From contig JADMIL010000004.1 in NCBI GenBank assembly GCA_015478645.1, positions 1 through 64,000 on the forward strand: a stretch of DNA of 64,000 nt. Reading direction: 5' to 3'. Source of the DNA: Candidatus Binataceae bacterium (lineage in GTDB: Bacteria; Desulfobacterota; Binatia; Binatales; Binataceae). Positions 17,312 to 25,586 of this stretch are shown piece after piece. Below the pieces are notes generated by a model. The model did not search any database, was not told the origin of the DNA, and worked only from the letters and a program-made list of their open reading frames with translations. A program made the position numbers and the translations under genes. Numbering within the stretch: the first letter of the stretch is position 1; each line of letters starts with the position of its first letter.

Positions 17312-19048
17312 ATGGCTGATTACGATCTCCACATCAAGGGCGGCACGATCGTCGATGGGACGCGCGTCCCGCGCTATCATGGCGACGTCTGGATCAAAGA
17401 CGGCAAAGTCGTGCAACTCGGCGGGCGCGCGCCGGGCTTCGCCAAAAAGACCATCGACGCCGATGGTCATATCGTCGCGCCCGGCTTCGTCGATCTGCAC
17501 ACCCATTACGATGCGCAGATTCGCTGGGACCCCTACTGCACGATCTCGGGATGGCACGGTGTGACCTCGCTGGTGCTCGGCAATTGCGGTTTCGGCTTCG
17601 CGCCCTGCAAGCCGGATTTCCGCGATCGCTCGATGCTCACGATGACCCGCACCGAGGCGATTCCCTATGCTTCGATGAAAGCTGGCATGAACTGGGATTG
17701 GGAGACCATTCCGCAGTATCTCGATTCGCTCGATCGCACGCCCAAGGGCGTCAACTGCATCCAGTACATGCCGACCGCTTCGCTGATGACCTACGTGATG
17801 GGTCTGGACGCGGCCAAAACCCGCGTGGCCACGGACAAAGAGCGCGCCGAGATGGCGCGTCTGCTGGACGAAGGAATGGACGCCGGCCTGTGCGGCTTTT
17901 CGATTCAGCGGCTTGGCCCGAACTCGGTGCAGGCCGACTATGACGGCTCACCGATGGTCACCGACACGATGTGCGACGAGGACATCTTCAACCTCGCGCG
18001 CGTCCTGCGCAAGCGTGACGAAGGCTTCATGGAAATTACCCAGGGCACCGGCGATGCGCGCCGCGATCTCACCTTCGTCGAAGCGCTGGCTGACGAAGCG
18101 AAGCGCCCGATCCTGTGGCAGGCGATCATCCCGACCCGCAACAATCCCGAGATTCATCGCCGCAGCATGCGCTTTGTCGAGCGCAATCGCGAAAAGGGCC
18201 GTCAGATCTTCGGCCAGGGCGGAACGGTGCGCAGCGGTTTTGCTTTCTCGCTCGAGAACTGGAACCTCTACGACACGCTCCCCGAATGGCGCCTCCTGAC
18301 CACCGGCACGAAGGAAGAGAAGCTCGCCAAGATGCGCGATCCCGAGCTGCGCCGCGCGGTCATCCACGCCAACGACAATTGTGACGCCAACTTCAAGGCG
18401 ATCCAGGCCGGCGTCGGTGGGCATCCCAAGCACCTCATCGTGCAGTGGGTCGAGAACCACGACGCCCTCGAAAAGTACGTCGGCAAGTCCCTGGGCCAAA
18501 TCGGGATGGAGCTGAGCAAGCATCCGATCGAAGTGATGCTCGACTTCGCCGTCGCGACCGATCTCAAGGCCGAGTTCCTGGGACCCAACCGCGGCATGAA
18601 CGCCGACTACATGGCCGAGATCATCAACAACTCACAGTTCACCTTCCCCGGCGTTTCGGACGGTGGCGCGCATACCAAGTTCTTCACCGGCGGCGCCTTT
18701 ACCACCGACTTCCTGCGCTGGCTGGTGCGCGACGAACAGAAGATCACGCTCGAAGAGGCGCACTATCGCCTCTCGGCGCTGCCCGCGCATGCCGCCGGGT
18801 TCCGCGATCGCGGCGTGCTGCGCGAGGGTGCCGCGGCCGACATCGTGGTTTACGACTTGAAGGGTCTCGATGTCGAGCCCGACTGGGTTGGCGAGATCGT
18901 CCACGACCTGCCGGGCGGCGAATGGCGCCGCGTGCAGCGTGCGCACGGCTACCGTTCGATCATCGTTAATGGTGTCGAGACCTTCGCCGACGGCAACTGC
19001 ACTGGCGCGACGCCGGGCAAGCTGCTGCGCAACGGCCGCGCCGCCTGA
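17312..19048 (+). CDS. N-acyl-D-amino-acid deacylase-family amidohydrolase
   Basis: The 578-aa protein shows the amidohydrolase fold with an N-terminal beta-sandwich start (YDLHIKGGTIVDGTRVPRY), the metal-binding VDLHTHYDAQIRWDP and the D-aminoacylase-like stretch GVTSLVLGNCGFGFAP. PGVSDGGAHTKFFT near residue 450 supplies the conserved Asp, and the sandwich closes with GVLREGAAADIVVYDL. Members cleave N-acylated D-amino acids, dihydropyrimidine-like or other amide substrates with one or two zinc ions; several soil lineages carry many paralogues with unknown substrates. GAGGAGGG lies just before the ATG. A strong terminator follows directly, so it appears to be a single-gene unit. Confidence 0.88.
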   Translation: MADYDLHIKGGTIVDGTRVPRYHGDVWIKDGKVVQLGGRAPGFAKKTIDADGHIVAPGFVDLHTHYDAQIRWDPYCTISGWHGVTSLVLGNCGFGFAPCKPDFRDRSMLTMTRTEAIPYASMKAGMNWDWETIPQYLDSLDRTPKGVNCIQYMPTASLMTYVMGLDAAKTRVATDKERAEMARLLDEGMDAGLCGFSIQRLGPNSVQADYDGSPMVTDTMCDEDIFNLARVLRKRDEGFMEITQGTGDARRDLTFVEALADEAKRPILWQAIIPTRNNPEIHRRSMRFVERNREKGRQIFGQGGTVRSGFAFSLENWNLYDTLPEWRLLTTGTKEEKLAKMRDPELRRAVIHANDNCDANFKAIQAGVGGHPKHLIVQWVENHDALEKYVGKSLGQIGMELSKHPIEVMLDFAVATDLKAEFLGPNRGMNADYMAEIINNSQFTFPGVSDGGAHTKFFTGGAFTTDFLRWLVRDEQKITLEEAHYRLSALPAHAAGFRDRGVLREGAAADIVVYDLKGLDVEPDWVGEIVHDLPGGEWRRVQRAHGYRSIIVNGVETFADGNCTGATPGKLLRNGRAA

Positions 19049-19068
19049 TCGCTGATTATCGATACGCC

Positions 19069-19110
19069 AAGGGCGGGAGCATCGCTGGATGCCCCGCCCT
19101 TTTTATTTTC
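19069..19110 (+). terminator. rho-independent terminator of the amidohydrolase gene
   Basis: AAGGGCGGG and CCCGCCCTT form a perfect stem extended inward by GCATC/GATGC with a four-base loop and one bulged A, followed by TTTTATTTT. It lies 20 bases after the stop codon. Confidence 0.9.
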
Positions 19111-19530
19111 GTATCCGCCACTTCGCCGCGATGCACCGGCGCGCGCCTCCCGCACGGCGTTGCGTGACGTGAATGCTCATCACGGCAATCGCAGCCCACC
19201 TTTTCCCGAGTCGCGCAATCGTCGCTGACAGAGCGCGACGTGTCTCCACCGGCTGCTCTGTGCGCCCGGCGCGCTTAAAATTCGTCATCATGGCGAGGGC
19301 GGCTTGAGCATAAGAATAATTTCCGATAGCTGATCAATCGACGGCGAAATTGGGGCGGTTGTGGCGCGATCAGGAAACGGAGACTGGGTCGGAAAACTGC
19401 GGATCGATTTTTCAGATCGTCCATCAGTCTGAGTAGATTCCAACTTCCAAAAGTAGTGTTCCCGGCGTGCGGATGACGGCGGCCGATCATCCGCGTATGC
19501 GCCCAGGCTAGCGGCCGATTTTTTCGCGGA
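19111..19530. other. intergenic region, nothing recognised
   Basis: About 420 bases between the terminator and the outer-membrane protein gene. The minus-strand ORFs here (19103..19291 and 19275..19643) are Arg-rich, lack recognisable domains or ribosome-binding sites, and one runs into the next gene antisense, so I treat them as shadows. The outer-membrane gene's promoter should lie here. Confidence 0.4.
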
Positions 19531-19538
19531 GGTTTTTT

Positions 19539-20258
19539 ATGAAGAGGTATAATTCCCGGATGGTTGCCGCGGTCTTTGGAGTCGCGGTCCTTGGGGCGAT
19601 CCCGATGGAGGCTCGCGCCGCAGGCTTTTACACGGGTGTCCAAGGCGGCGCATCCTTGATGTACGACACAAGCACGCGCGCAACCGCGCCGAGTCAGAGT
19701 GCCGGCACCACGCCCGGAAGCATTACCCTACCGATACCCGTTCAAGACAGTCAGGCGTTATCTACCCACGCTGACACTGGATGGCTGGCTGGCGCCTCGG
19801 CCGGCTATGAGTGGCCGATCGGCCTCGCCCTGGAAGGCGAATTCACCTTTCGCCAGAACCATCTCGACCATATGAGCGCCAATGGGTATAGCTTGTTTGC
19901 CGGCGGTGACGAGCACAGTTACGCGATGATGTTAAATGGCTATTATCGATGGCACAACCGCACGCGCTTCACACCATATATTGGCGCCGGCGTGGGCGAG
20001 GCGGTAATCGTGCTGAATAATCTCCACCCGCCATTCGGCGGCGGCGACTTCAGCGGGACCGACGCCAGCTTCGCCTATCAGGGGATCGGCGGCGTCTCAT
20101 ACTCGCTCACAGAGCATATAAGTCTGGCCGCGGAATACCGCTACTTTGCGGCGCTGGAACCGAGCTTTACCGGTAACGCCGGAGGCGAGAAAAATATAAA
20201 GCTCAGTCCCGGCTACAGTTCCAACAATGCCCTGCTCAGGCTGAACTACAACTTCTAG
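19539..20258 (+). CDS. outer-membrane beta-barrel protein
   Basis: The 239-aa protein has a Sec signal peptide (MKRYNSRMVAAVFGVAVLGAIPMEARAAGF, cleavage after ARA). The mature chain GFYTGVQGGASLMYD alternates hydrophobic and polar residues with Gly/Tyr-rich turns, as in small eight-stranded OmpA/porin-like barrels. It ends NNALLRLNYNF; the C-terminal Phe is the BAM recognition residue. Landmarks such as RFTPYIGAGVGEAV and HISLAAEYRYF are typical of the OMP_b-brl family. A GGAGG ribosome-binding site precedes the ATG. Function beyond the outer-membrane location cannot be read. Confidence 0.85.
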   Translation: MKRYNSRMVAAVFGVAVLGAIPMEARAAGFYTGVQGGASLMYDTSTRATAPSQSAGTTPGSITLPIPVQDSQALSTHADTGWLAGASAGYEWPIGLALEGEFTFRQNHLDHMSANGYSLFAGGDEHSYAMMLNGYYRWHNRTRFTPYIGAGVGEAVIVLNNLHPPFGGGDFSGTDASFAYQGIGGVSYSLTEHISLAAEYRYFAALEPSFTGNAGGEKNIKLSPGYSSNNALLRLNYNF

Positions 20259-20263
20259 TCAAT

Positions 20264-20304
20264 GGCTTCGGCGGGGCGCGCTTGAACACAAGCCCCGCCG
20301 AAGC
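20264..20304. terminator. hairpin between convergent genes, likely bidirectional terminator
   Basis: GCTTCGGCGGGG and CCCCGCCGAAGC form a perfect 12-bp stem around a 15-base loop, six bases after the outer-membrane gene stop. No strong T-run follows on the plus strand. It sits between convergent genes. Confidence 0.6.
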
Positions 20305-20412
20305 TGAGGCCATTACTCATTCGCAACATATTGATCCGCTTAACCTGCGCAATCTCCGGTGCAAGCGGGTGCCGCGTATTGCATACATGCGCCGTTCGTC
20401 ACGCGTGCCCGG

Positions 20413-20808
20413 TCAGGTCCAGATCTGGTTGATCAGCGCCGTATCCAGGTAGGCGGTGGCTTCGCGGACTTTGCCGCCCTCGATACGCATCACCCAGCAG
20501 TAGGTCTGGTAGTAGATCGTGCCGTTTTTGGCCGACGATCGCCCGTCCCATTGAAGGACGATCAGATCGCCTTCGGCGATTACCGCGCGGATCGACGGGA
20601 CGATCGGCGCGGCGAGCTTGGCGGTCAGGGGCTGGGCCGCGCCGGCGAGGAAATCCCGCTTGCTGGTATAGGTCCGCGAAACCGGCGTGCTGCCGATCAC
20701 GGTCCAGCGCACGTCGTCGGCCAGCAGGTTGAAAAAGGCGGCGCCGTCGCCGCGCGCCCACGCCGCAAAGGCGTCCTGGATCAGTTTTTTGTTTTCCGCG
20801 GTGCTCAT
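20413..20808 (-). CDS. SnoaL/NTF2-like family protein
   Basis: The ORF track extends this frame to 21177, but the recognisable protein starts at the ATG at 20808 (MSTAENKKLIQDAFAAWARGDG) and has 131 residues, the standard size. FNLLADDVRWTVIGSTPVSRTYTSKRDFL and GDLIVLQWDGRSSAKNG are typical of the ketosteroid-isomerase-like cone fold. The upstream extension is antisense or out of frame to the hydratase gene. Such proteins are small cyclases, isomerases or binding proteins, and the substrate is unknown. It lies 55 bases after the enoyl-CoA hydratase on the same strand and is probably co-transcribed. Confidence 0.82.
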   Translation of the reverse strand: MSTAENKKLIQDAFAAWARGDGAAFFNLLADDVRWTVIGSTPVSRTYTSKRDFLAGAAQPLTAKLAAPIVPSIRAVIAEGDLIVLQWDGRSSAKNGTIYYQTYCWVMRIEGGKVREATAYLDTALINQIWT

Positions 20809-20863
20809 CGTCGGCTTCTCCTGGCTCGCAGATAGTGGAACTCTTGATTTTAGTACTAAAAGG

Positions 20864-21679
20864 TTACTTTTTGGTGGTGAGCTTGCGAATCGCCTGCTCG
20901 ACACCGGGCAGCCGCCGCACTTTCGTATCCTCGCCCTTGTCCCATTTGTTATAGGCCGGCATCCGCGCCAGGAAGTGATGCGAATGAGCGTTGCGCACGG
21001 CGGTGCGGAAGCCCATCGCGTCCTGCGCCTGGTTGACCGCGAACTTGACCATGCGCAACTGGTACTCGTCGCTCTCGGCAATTTTCGCCGCCAGCGCCAT
21101 CGTCGCGCTTTCGAGGTCGGCGCGCGGCACAACGGTATTGACCAGGCCCAGGCGCTCGGCCTCGCGCGCGTCGACAAAGCGGCTTTGGAAGAGGATCTCC
21201 TTGGCCTTGCGCACGCCCACGTCCCACGGGGCGGAGAAATACTGGGTGAGCGAGGGCAGGAACATCGCGTCGTCGGCCGCCACGATCAGATCCATCGCGG
21301 AGGCGAACATGTAGCCGCCGAAGATGCAGTAGCCCTGGACCTGTGCGATAGTCGCCTTGGGCAGGTCGCGCCAGCGCAGCGTGTTGTCGAGGAAGACCTC
21401 CCACGATTTCCAGTGGCGATCCTTGAGGCCGCGCACGTTGATGTAGCTGGCCGAGTCGGCGCGCTCATCGGGCGTGCCGAGATCGTGGCCGGACGAGAAA
21501 TGATCGCCCGCCCCCGCCAGGATAATCACGTGAACGCCGGGATCTTCGGCTGCCGCGGCGAACGCGCGGTCGAGCTCCTTGAGCAGTATGGTCGATTGCG
21601 CGTTGCGGTATTTGGGCCGGTTGAGCGTGATCTTCGCCACCCGGTCGATCTTTTCGTAGAGCACCGTGCTGTATGCCAT
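20864..21679 (-). CDS. enoyl-CoA hydratase/isomerase family (crotonase)
   Basis: The crotonase fold is clear: KITLNRPKYRNAQSTILLKEL at the N-terminus, the first oxyanion-hole segment GAGDHFSSGHDLG, and KATIAQVQGYCIFGGYMFASAMDLIVAADDAMF holding the second. The usual catalytic Glu pair of hydratases is not plainly present, so dehydration/hydration is not assured and isomerase or other chemistry is possible. I prefer the ATG at 21679 (MAYSTVLYEKIDRV, 271 aa) over 21718 because GGAG lies ~9 bases before it and family members start there. A fatty-acid-type CoA pathway role is inferred. Confidence 0.85.
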   Translation of the reverse strand: MAYSTVLYEKIDRVAKITLNRPKYRNAQSTILLKELDRAFAAAAEDPGVHVIILAGAGDHFSSGHDLGTPDERADSASYINVRGLKDRHWKSWEVFLDNTLRWRDLPKATIAQVQGYCIFGGYMFASAMDLIVAADDAMFLPSLTQYFSAPWDVGVRKAKEILFQSRFVDAREAERLGLVNTVVPRADLESATMALAAKIAESDEYQLRMVKFAVNQAQDAMGFRTAVRNAHSHHFLARMPAYNKWDKGEDTKVRRLPGVEQAIRKLTTKK

Positions 21680-21926
21680 CGTGGTCGTCTCCGCCCGCGC
21701 CGCCGCGACCCCGGTCATCGCTCGACCCCGGTCGGGGCGCGGCGGCGGCTAGCTCCGTTGATTAAGTTGCGGCAGTCGCGCGTGCCGCAGGCGGTTAGGC
21801 TCTCGGCCTACCGGCCAGGGCGATTCTCGCCCCATCGGGGCGGCGCCGACAAGCGCAATCGACCGTTGATCGATCGGCGTGCGAAGCGCCGTCAAATCAA
21901 AAAGGATATCGATTGTCGATTATAGT

Positions 21927-21995
21927 GGGACGGGGTCGTCCCCCTCTTTCGCAACCCGCATAAACCACAGCGGGTTGCGCATGCGACCCCGTCCC
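21927..21995. repeat. nested perfect inverted repeat
   Basis: Outer arms GGGACGGGGTCG (21927-21938) and CGACCCCGTCCC (21984-21995) are perfect over 12 bp. Inner arms GCAACCCGC (21951-21959) and GCGGGTTGC (21970-21978) are perfect over 9 bp. No gene overlaps it convincingly. It lies between the hydratase promoter region and the left end of the prophage. It could be a structured RNA, a recombination site or a remnant miniature element. Confidence 0.75.
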
Positions 21996-22500
21996 GGAGC
22001 GAGGACTGAACGGCGCGGCGGGTTGAAATGGCAAGGAATCGCCAGCGTCCGAAGTTACTTCACAAGTAGAGTCTAAGCTCAATCACGCTACCCCATGCCA
22101 TGTTTAGTGTCAACTAACAGTCTGTGTCTTGCTAACCGATAGTTAGCATCATCGGGACAATTCATTCTTCGCCCAAACTGCACGACGCGGCAGTGAATCG
22201 TGCGTGCCGGGCCGCAAGCCGCCGCAGAGCTTCGTGGCGGCATTCCGGGGCGCCATGAAGAGCAACGCGCGTAAGGCGGCGCGCCACCCGATCCGGACTC
22301 TTCCGATCGGCACGAGCGTCACGATGCGCCGTCGAATGCGCGCTGGTTCGCCACGGTGCGTGGCGTCGCGGCCGCATCGCGAGAGGTGCACGAGCGCGGG
22401 GCGAGATTGGTTCGCGGGCGGCGGATTGGCCCGCGCCCGTAACACAGCATTTTGTAGGATTGAGCGACAAACCGTTAAATCATGGGCGCGGCGTGATCGA
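21996..22500. other. intergenic region at the left prophage border
   Basis: About 500 bases with no convincing gene; the ORFs drawn here are low-complexity and conflicting. It contains a small palindrome TGCTAAC-cgata-GTTAGCA at 22130-22148. The prophage left end should fall in this interval or just after it, but no direct repeat matching the right side was found by eye. Confidence 0.4.
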
Positions 22501-23163
22501 TCAGAGGCGGCCGCCAGCCCAGAGCACGCGCCCGAGAAGATTGATCTGGTCGGGCGCGATGGTGACGACTTCGTAGGCGGGATTGTCGCCGCGCATCAGC
22601 AGGTTACCGTCGGGCCGGCGCTGGATGCGTTTGATCGCGAGATCGCCGGCCGAGCGCAGGACGTAGATTCCGTCGTGATGGAAGCGGGGATCGCGCAGGT
22701 CGACCAGCACGAGATCGCGTTCGTCGATAGTCGGCGACATGAAATCGCCGACCGCCTCGATCAGCGCAAGATTGCGCGCCTCCCCGAGTGTGCGCGCGAG
22801 CCATTCGGGCTTGAAGCCGAGGTGGTCGACAATCTGATCGCTCTGCAGCGCGATGCGTCCGCCGTCACTTTTAAGCGTGTGACGCGGCATCGCGAGGAAC
22901 TCGGGCGCGGCGGCGGTCTGCGCTTGCGGATGGGTGTCGGCGGGGACTCCGCGGCCGGTCGCGAGCCATTCGACCGACACGCCGGAGGCCTTGGCGAGAT
23001 TAACCAGGCTCATCATGCCGGGCTGGCCGCGGCCGGAGACCCACTTGTAGATCGCATTATCGGACACTCCGACGGCGCGTGCGAGGTCAGCGACTGACCC
23101 AAATTGTTGCATGATCAGGCGAAGGCGACGCTGGAACGCCTCATCTACTACGATAGTTGACAC
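22501..23163 (-). CDS. CI/LexA-type phage repressor (HTH + S24 peptidase)
   Basis: The N-terminal half carries a helix-turn-helix (GSVADLARAVGVSDNAIYKWVSGRG). The C-terminal half is an S24 self-cleaving domain with the nucleophile Ser in VGDFMSPTIDERD and the general-base Lys in GDLAIKRIQRR, so RecA-stimulated autocleavage and SOS induction are likely. The track starts at 23253, but GTG at 23163 has AGGAG at the right spacing and gives a 220-aa protein of usual length. It is the only leftward gene of the prophage and faces the early genes across an AT-rich control region. Confidence 0.88.
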   Translation of the reverse strand: MSTIVVDEAFQRRLRLIMQQFGSVADLARAVGVSDNAIYKWVSGRGQPGMMSLVNLAKASGVSVEWLATGRGVPADTHPQAQTAAAPEFLAMPRHTLKSDGGRIALQSDQIVDHLGFKPEWLARTLGEARNLALIEAVGDFMSPTIDERDLVLVDLRDPRFHHDGIYVLRSAGDLAIKRIQRRPDGNLLMRGDNPAYEVVTIAPDQINLLGRVLWAGGRL

Positions 23164-23534
23164 TATTCTCCTACTGTGGGATATATATTGACATATTTTA
23201 GGCTGTTTACACAATTTAGTCCTCATATCATGCATTTTATCCGACCAAGACACATGTTTTCATTGCAAACAATGTCTGATTTAGACACGACGCGGCAATA
23301 CGGCGCGACTCCATTGCCGATGGTCTTCTCGCGGCAAGCCCGATCTCAACCGTCGTACAAAATTATCGGCCAATCCAGTGTAGCCGTCAAAGCGGATGAG
23401 CGCGATGCGGGCAATGCGGGAAATCGCGATGAAGGGGTCGCTGTGAGTAGGGAGGCTCGATGACGGACGGGGCGCGAGAGACGGCGGATCGCGCGGGAGT
23501 CGAAAACATTTGAGAGCGTGAGCAGGGGGCACTC
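23164..23534. promoter_or_regulatory. divergent phage control region between repressor and early genes
   Basis: The first 130 bases are strikingly AT-rich. A TTGACA at 23189 with a weak -10 reads rightward. Candidate operator half-sites are TGTCT-GATTT-AGACA (23273-23287), another AGACA at 23248-23252, and the imperfect inverted pair ACATGTTT/AAACAATGT around 23252-23275. These fit binding by the divergent repressor but are unproven. The 95-aa ORF at 23176 spans this region and lacks recognisable content. Confidence 0.55.
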
Positions 23535-23912
23535 ATGATTTCACCAACGAATCGCGGAATCTCGATCAGGCAGGTCCAGGAGACGGTTGCCCGGACCTAT
23601 CACGTGAGCGCGGCCGAACTGGTCTCGCCTAGCCGGCATCAACGGATCACCTGCGCGCGGCACGTCGCGATGTACCTGAGCCGTGAACTGGCCGGGGCGC
23701 GCGGCGCGGTGCGCGGAGCGGAGCGGCGGCGGCCGTCGTTCCCGCGGATCGGGATGGCCTTCGCGCGGGACCATTCCAGCGTGATTCATGCCTGGCGGGT
23801 GATTGAACGGCGGCGGCTCAGCGATCGCGGCTTTGCGCGGCTGCTTGAGCGGCTGGCCGGCGAAGTCAGCCGGCGGGCGGGCGCGGCGGTCAACCCTCCG
23901 GAGGCGGCATAA
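23535..23912 (+). CDS. stand-alone DnaA domain IV-like DNA-binding protein
   Basis: The 125-aa protein matches the C-terminal DNA-binding domain of the replication initiator DnaA. ISIRQVQETVARTYHVSAAELVSPSRHQRI is the usual entry helix and basic loop, ARHVAMYLSREL the next helix, and FARDHSSVIHAWRVIE the DnaA-box signature helix (DHSTVxHA in DnaA). The AAA+ ATPase and domains I-II are absent. It should bind DnaA-box-like sites without ATP-driven assembly, acting as a transcription factor or as a competitor of host DnaA. It is the first gene of the rightward unit and overlaps the next by one base. Confidence 0.82.
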   Translation: MISPTNRGISIRQVQETVARTYHVSAAELVSPSRHQRITCARHVAMYLSRELAGARGAVRGAERRRPSFPRIGMAFARDHSSVIHAWRVIERRRLSDRGFARLLERLAGEVSRRAGAAVNPPEAA

Positions 23913-24583
23913 TGGACCGTCCGAATCGTCTTACAACCGGAGTTTTCGACGCACCGCCAATATGTGGACCGGGGTACGATCCGGCGCGCAAGTTTCGTGC
24001 GCGCGCGACCGTCGATCCGGATGCACCGGGTGCGGTGAGCATCGCGATGGGCGTCGCGGGCTATAGCAATCTGGCGATAAATTCGTCTAGCCGGTCGTTG
24101 CGGCGCGGGCAATCGGCAACAGCTACCGCGGAGCCGGGCGCGAGTGCGCCGTCCGCCGCGCACGCGTCGGGCGCATCGGTCGCGGCCGATGCGACGGGCG
24201 AGCGGACGGGCGAACGCTTCACGGCCGAGTTCGAGGCCGGGGCGCGCGGCGCTTTGCTGGAAGAGCTAATCGCGGTGATGGGCACGCCGGCGGCGGCGCG
24301 GCTGGTGGCGGCGTTTGGCGGCACGCGGCTTTACGTGCCGCAGACGCCGGACGCCGGCGACGCGTTGAGCGGCGCGGTTGGCCATGAGGCGGCGATAGCA
24401 CTGGCGCAAATCTATGGCGGCGACCGGCTGGAGGTGCCGAATCCGACGCCGCGGCGGGTGCGCATCGCGCAGATGCGGGCCGACGGAATAAGCGTCGACG
24501 CGATCGCGCGGTCGCTCGGCTGTACGCGGCGGCGGGTCTTCCAGGTGCTGGCGGAGGCACGCGCGAACAATCGCGTGCCGTGA
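23912..24583 (+). CDS. Mor/C-family transcription activator of phage late genes
   Basis: Residues ~110-223 match the Mu Mor activator: LLEELIAVMGTPAAARLVAAFGGTRLYVPQ, then IALAQIYGGDRLEVPNP (dimer and beta-strand region), ending in the helix-turn-helix GISVDAIARSLGCTRRRVFQVL. In Mu this family switches on middle and late transcription by recruiting RNA polymerase. The first ~105 residues are an Ala/Ser-rich, probably disordered extension not found in the ~129-aa Mu protein. It should drive the lysis, head and tail units to the right. Confidence 0.85.
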   Translation: MDRPNRLTTGVFDAPPICGPGYDPARKFRARATVDPDAPGAVSIAMGVAGYSNLAINSSSRSLRRGQSATATAEPGASAPSAAHASGASVAADATGERTGERFTAEFEAGARGALLEELIAVMGTPAAARLVAAFGGTRLYVPQTPDAGDALSGAVGHEAAIALAQIYGGDRLEVPNPTPRRVRIAQMRADGISVDAIARSLGCTRRRVFQVLAEARANNRVP

Positions 24584-24930
24584 GCCGAACGCGCCGGCGG
24601 ATCGATTCGCCGGCGTGAATCGATTACCCGTCTAATACTCACACGCCCTCGCCCACCCTATCTACAAACTTCCGCACGGATATTTCACCGCGCGAGCGAA
24701 TCCGGATCGAGCCAGCCAAAGCAAATCGGGCGGGCGAACGGCGCGATGGCTCACGCGCGCGGGCGATCGCCGGCGAAGTTGCGGCGAAGATCGCAACGCG
24801 GCGAGCCTATCGGCATAATCCGCAGGATCAACTCCGAGTTAATTTCTGCTAACACCCGGCTACTGACTAATACAAGTTTATCACTGCGTGAAAGATTTCA
24901 CCCTTATGCCGAATTTGCACCGGGCGTAAC
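24584..24930. promoter_or_regulatory. intergenic region before the lysis module
   Basis: About 350 bases without a convincing gene; the 65-aa ORF at 24746 crosses an evident non-coding, AT-richer stretch. It is the expected place for a Mor-activated promoter. The motif at 24888-24906 is listed separately. Confidence 0.4.
24888..24906 (+). promoter_or_regulatory. GTGAAA-nn-TTTCACCCTTA element, copy 1
   Basis: The 19-base sequence GTGAAAGATTTCACCCTTA has a 6-bp inverted repeat, GTGAAA/TTTCAC. Copy 2 at 31748-31766 differs only in the two central bases. Both sit shortly before a phage translation start (endolysin here, head protease there), which suggests a shared operator or promoter element. 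Confidence 0.5.
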
Positions 24931-25473
24931 TTGCCTGCTGTGACGATTGCAAACTCAGATTCATCGCAGCAATACCCGCCCGCGTTCACACGCGCGCTGG
25001 AACAGTTGCTGCGCGACGAAGGCGGCTTTGTGCGCAATCCGGAAGATCCGGGCGGCGCGACGCGCTTCGGGATCTCGCAGCGTCAATATCCTGATGTGGA
25101 TATTGAGCATCTGACGCGCGCGCAAGCGGCGGTGATTTACTATCGCGACTGGTGGCAGCGTTATCGGTATTCGGACTTGCCGGGAGTGGCGGGCGCGAAA
25201 CTTTTCAATCTCGCGGTGAATATCGGGCCGGAGCATGCCACGCGCTGCCTGCAGCGGGCGCTGCGCGCGTGCGGCAGCCCGGTGACCGAAGACGGCGAGA
25301 TCGGCACGGCGACGCGGGCGGCGGCGGCGGCGGCCAACCAGGTCGCGCTCCTGGCGGCGTTGCGGGCCGAGGCGGCGGGCTACTACCGGACGCTGGCGGC
25401 ACTGGAACGCGGCGCGCGCGCCGATGGGGATCGCGAATTTTTGGCGGGCTGGCTCAATCGCGCTTATGAGTGA
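24931..25473 (+). CDS. phage endolysin, GH108 N-acetylmuramidase family
   Basis: The ~180-aa protein shows the GH108 pattern: FTRALEQLLRDEGGFVRNPEDPGGATRFGIS, where the Glu of EGG is the catalytic residue, then RAQAAVIYYRDWWQRYRY. NLAVNIGPEHATRCLQRAL and DGEIGTATRAA match the putative peptidoglycan-binding domain that follows in this family. It would hydrolyse peptidoglycan glycan strands at lysis. No signal peptide is visible, so release needs a holin. The start is TTG 24931 or, as likely, GTG 24940; neither has a strong ribosome-binding site. Confidence 0.88.
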   Translation: MPAVTIANSDSSQQYPPAFTRALEQLLRDEGGFVRNPEDPGGATRFGISQRQYPDVDIEHLTRAQAAVIYYRDWWQRYRYSDLPGVAGAKLFNLAVNIGPEHATRCLQRALRACGSPVTEDGEIGTATRAAAAAANQVALLAALRAEAAGYYRTLAALERGARADGDREFLAGWLNRAYE

Positions 25474-25586
25474 AATGGGCAGCGCAGGCAGCGCAGAAGC
25501 GAAATGATAACGGACGCGCGAAGTTTGACGGTCGCGCGCGCGAATAGTGCGGCGGCGGCGCCGACGACGAATCGGAGGGCATCAAG

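Noticed and set aside
20687-21925. 412-aa plus-strand ORF
   Set aside because: Antisense to the crotonase and SnoaL-like genes, both with recognisable motifs.
22204-23097. 297-aa plus-strand ORF
   Set aside because: Antisense to the repressor gene, whose HTH and Ser/Lys motifs are clear.
23176-23463. 95-aa ORF across the prophage control region
   Set aside because: Runs through the AT-rich operator-like sequence, has no ribosome-binding site at its start and no family resemblance; a shorter version from 23272 cannot be excluded.
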